Assembly: GCF_025252405.1 (NCBI RefSeq)
Contig: NZ_CP104307.1
Span: 3,038,001 to 3,102,000, forward strand
Direction: 5' to 3'
Length of the DNA: 64,000 nt
DNA from: Flavobacterium sp. TR2
GTDB taxonomy: Bacteria > Bacteroidota > Bacteroidia > Flavobacteriales > Flavobacteriaceae
Part shown: positions 61,540-64,000 of the stretch, one piece after another
Layout of the letters: each line of letters begins with the position of its first letter
How positions within the stretch are numbered: position 1 is the stretch's first letter
Made by a program: the position numbers and the translations under genes
Notes under the pieces: generated by a model
The model's database searches: none
What the model saw: only the letters and a program-made list of their open reading frames with translations
Told to the model about the DNA's origin: nothing

Positions 61540-62961
61540 TTACAACTGCTTCGCCAATCTTCCAAGCGTCTGAATAGCAGTTCGCAATTCATTAGACCAA
61601 GGCAGACCAAAACTCAATCGCATACAATTAGAAAACTGGTTTTGAAACGAGAAAATCCTTCCCGGAGCAATGCTAATATTATGTTTTAGCGCCAAATGGT
61701 AAAAAGCCGCAGTATCGATTTTTTTATCCAATTCTACCCAAAGGAAAAAACCGCCTTGAGGCTGGCTCACTTTTGTACCTGCTGGAAAAGATTCTAAAAC
61801 AGTATTAATATAGTTCGTGCAGTTTCGATTTAGAATCTGTCGAATTTTTCTAAGATGATTTTCATAGCGGCCATTTTTTAGAAAATCTCCCACTACCTCG
61901 TGCGTAATGGTAGGCGAGGAGATGGTGTGATACAATTTGGTTCGTAAAAGCTCTTTTTTAAATTTTCCTGGAGAAACCCAGCCAACGCGATAGCCTGGCG
62001 CCAAAGTTTTGGAAACCGAACTGCAGCACAAAACAATACCGCTTTCGTCATAGGTTTTGCAGTTGGTCGGGCGGCTAGAGCCAAAATATAAATCGCCATG
62101 AATATCGTCTTCAATTAGAGGAACATTATAAAAATCCATTAAGCGGACAATTTCTTTTTTATGCTCGTTGGGCAGCATACTTCCCGACGGATTACTGAAA
62201 TTGCTCATTAAAACGCAGGCTTTTACTTTGTTTGAAGCAAGTGTTTTTTTTACCGCTTCGAGTTCAATTCCCGTTGTCATATTGGTTGGGAGTTCCATAA
62301 CATACAACCCTAAAGATCGCGCAAGCTGGAGAATCCCAAAGTAAACGGGACTTTCTGTTATAATAGTATCACCGGGTTTAGTCAGTGTCAGTAAACAGTC
62401 TGAAATTGCCGAAATGCAGCCCGGAGTCGTTATAATATCATCTTCGGTCAGAGAGCCGCCCCAAGTAAAAGACCAGCGAGCAATTTCTTTCCTTAAATTG
62501 CTATTTCCTTCAATTTCTTCATAACTCGTACCGCTATTTGGCAATTGGCGCATGGCCTGAACCATTCCTTTATTGAGTTTCGCAATTGGAAGCAATTCAT
62601 TTGAAGGAAAGCCAAGCGAAAGCATCGTAATGTCTTTTTTGCGCATATCGCTATAAACCAAATCGACCAAATCTTCTCGCTCAATATTTTCCAGTGCTAA
62701 AATAGGCGTGCTCGCTGATGGTTCTGGTATTACTCGAGCCGAAATATTACTTACATAATACCCCGATTGCGGACGTGCTTCGATCAAAGAACGGCTTTCT
62801 ACTTCATAATACGCTTTGCTAACGGTGCTCATGCTGTAGCCTGTCTCCGCACACACTTCGCGTATAGAAGGAAGTTTGTCGCCCACATTTAAAACACCCG
62901 ATTTAATCTGCTTTTCGATTCGGTCTGCAAATTGAAGATATAAGTAATTCGAATTTTTCAT
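61540..62961 (-). CDS. MocR-type GntR-family regulator with aminotransferase domain
   Basis: A winged-helix GntR domain (residues 1-75: LYLQFADRIEKQIKSGVL, LPSIREVCAETGYSMSTVSKAY) is fused to a fold-type-I aminotransferase domain with TPGCISAISDCLL, SNFSNPSGSMLP, EDDIHGDLYFG and the PLP lysine in SSVSKTLAPGYRVGWV. ATG 62961 (MKNSNYLYLQ) is chosen; nine more codons exist upstream. MocR proteins usually control a neighbouring gene, here the divergent transporter. Confidence 0.93.
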   Translation of the reverse strand: MKNSNYLYLQFADRIEKQIKSGVLNVGDKLPSIREVCAETGYSMSTVSKAYYEVESRSLIEARPQSGYYVSNISARVIPEPSASTPILALENIEREDLVDLVYSDMRKKDITMLSLGFPSNELLPIAKLNKGMVQAMRQLPNSGTSYEEIEGNSNLRKEIARWSFTWGGSLTEDDIITTPGCISAISDCLLTLTKPGDTIITESPVYFGILQLARSLGLYVMELPTNMTTGIELEAVKKTLASNKVKACVLMSNFSNPSGSMLPNEHKKEIVRLMDFYNVPLIEDDIHGDLYFGSSRPTNCKTYDESGIVLCCSSVSKTLAPGYRVGWVSPGKFKKELLRTKLYHTISSPTITHEVVGDFLKNGRYENHLRKIRQILNRNCTNYINTVLESFPAGTKVSQPQGGFFLWVELDKKIDTAAFYHLALKHNISIAPGRIFSFQNQFSNCMRLSFGLPWSNELRTAIQTLGRLAKQL

Positions 62962-63069
62962 GAGAAAATAAAAACTGTTATGCTGCAATTTACAAAAACT
63001 GTATCTGTATTGCTGTGTTATTTTTTAGAAATTTGCTTCATCAAAGAAAATATTTCAAAAACAACTTTA

Positions 63070-63984
63070 GTGAAAACAACAAAATATTATATCGCAGCTA
63101 TTTCTGCCTTTACAACATGGGGACTTTTCAGTTTGGTTTTAAGGCCAATTCATGAATATCCTTCATTAGATATTTTATTTTTCCGTGTTTTCAGCTGTAG
63201 CATTTTGATGCTTTTGATTGCCTTGCTATTCAAAAGAAAACAAATAAAAGAAACCATCGAAATCTTTAAAGCGTTGCCAAAATCTGAAAAAACAAAATCA
63301 ATTCTGCTTAATATTGGCGGAAGCGCATTTTTGATGGGAAATTGGTTTACGTATATTTATGTAATGAATCATGTCAGCGTCAAAGCGACCTCTTTGGCAT
63401 ATTTAGTTTGTCCTATTCTGACAACCATATTAGCTTATTTTATATTGCACGAAAAATTGTCCAAAACACAGTGGATTTCTGTAGGATTAAGCATTTCTGG
63501 CTGCGTTTTATTGTCGTATGCCGCTATAATGGACATGGTTTTCAGCATCATTATCGGACTCACTTATGCATCTTATCTAGTAAGTCAGCGCGCCAATAAA
63601 GGTTTTGACAAATTTATTGTACTGACTTTCCATATTACTTTGGCAGCATTAGTATTATTACCGTTTTATCCGGTTTTTGGGGGACCGGTTCCAACGGAAT
63701 TTAAGTTTTATCTCTGCATTGAAACCATTGCAATTGTATTTACGATAATTCCGTTATTTCTCAATTTGTATGCACTCTCAGGAATCAACTCTTCGACTGT
63801 TGGAATGTTGTTAAACATTAATCCGATGATTGCATTTGGTTTGGCAGCCTTTTTTTTCAAAGAAAATATTACGCCTTTACAGATTACCGCATACGGTATC
63901 ATTTTTACCGCAGTGTTAGTTTTTAATTCACATCATATTTTTGCCATAAAGCAAAAAATGACCTCAATATCCAAAGGTTCTTAA
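63070..63984 (+). CDS. EamA/RarD-family transporter
   Basis: A ten-helix EamA (DMT) transporter. The first helix region (YYIAAISAFTTWGLFSLVL, then EYPSLDILFFRVF) matches the RarD subgroup. The GTG at 63070 is taken as start (304 residues), giving MKTTKYYIAAIS; an ATG at 62980 would add 30 residues and overlap the divergent regulator's coding start region. Divergence from the MocR gene suggests regulation by it. The substrate is unknown. Confidence 0.85.
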   Translation: MKTTKYYIAAISAFTTWGLFSLVLRPIHEYPSLDILFFRVFSCSILMLLIALLFKRKQIKETIEIFKALPKSEKTKSILLNIGGSAFLMGNWFTYIYVMNHVSVKATSLAYLVCPILTTILAYFILHEKLSKTQWISVGLSISGCVLLSYAAIMDMVFSIIIGLTYASYLVSQRANKGFDKFIVLTFHITLAALVLLPFYPVFGGPVPTEFKFYLCIETIAIVFTIIPLFLNLYALSGINSSTVGMLLNINPMIAFGLAAFFFKENITPLQITAYGIIFTAVLVFNSHHIFAIKQKMTSISKGS

Positions 63985-64000
63985 TTCTTAGTTTTCATAT

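Noticed and set aside
1..64000. tRNA genes
   Set aside because: No cloverleaf with a GTTCGA-type T-loop was found in intergenic DNA by eye; a scanner could still find one.

Overview
The window looks like a chromosomal segment of a Flavobacterium-type member of the Bacteroidota. The evidence is low GC, promoters of the Bacteroidota form (a TAnnTTTG -7 box, sometimes with a TTTG -33 box), almost no Shine-Dalgarno signals, a lipoprotein with an acidic surface-export tail, a pectate lyase with a type IX secretion sorting domain, a YtxJ-like bacillithiol-type protein, and a Bacteroidota-style arginine cluster. No rRNA, tRNA, insertion sequence, prophage or CRISPR array was seen.

Layout. 1-3.0 kb is an overlapping operon: the 3' end of an unknown gene, RNA ligase rtcB, a multi-zinc-ribbon protein, and release factor prfH, which is a damaged-ribosome rescue and repair module. 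3.1-10.5 kb is mostly minus strand: acyl-ACP thioesterase, miaA, a potassium channel, a DnaQ/GIY-YIG fusion nuclease, a YggS-type PLP protein, hydroxyacyl-CoA dehydrogenase and a Gfo/Idh/MocA oxidoreductase. 10.9-19.6 kb holds pcm, an HTH protein with a decayed Fic domain, smpB, envelope proteins and an M1 peptidase.

19.86-31.4 kb is one long arginine/proline operon: an N-acylglutamate synthase candidate, argG, argC, argD, proA, proB, argF-type transcarbamylase, argB, argE and argH. It is preceded by a promoter and a leader of about 300 nt that folds by eye into a nested three-way junction with a competing pairing. Most gaps inside the operon carry an inverted-repeat or repeat-derived element.

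31.5-64 kb holds a secreted pectate lyase, a pair of DUF2157-like membrane proteins, clpB, agmatine-to-putrescine enzymes (aguA, aguB), OmpA and other envelope proteins, fumarylacetoacetase, glyA, a MiaE-like hydroxylase, guaC, aspA, a two-component system, a bestrophin channel, and a MocR regulator divergent from an EamA/RarD-type transporter.

The most interesting signals are the rtcB/zinc-ribbon/prfH operon, the structured leader of the arginine operon, the Fic protein that has lost its catalytic histidine, and the dense intergenic repeats, several of which share a 7-bp period although their sequences are unrelated. All family assignments come from reading motifs and from memory of the families; no database was searched.
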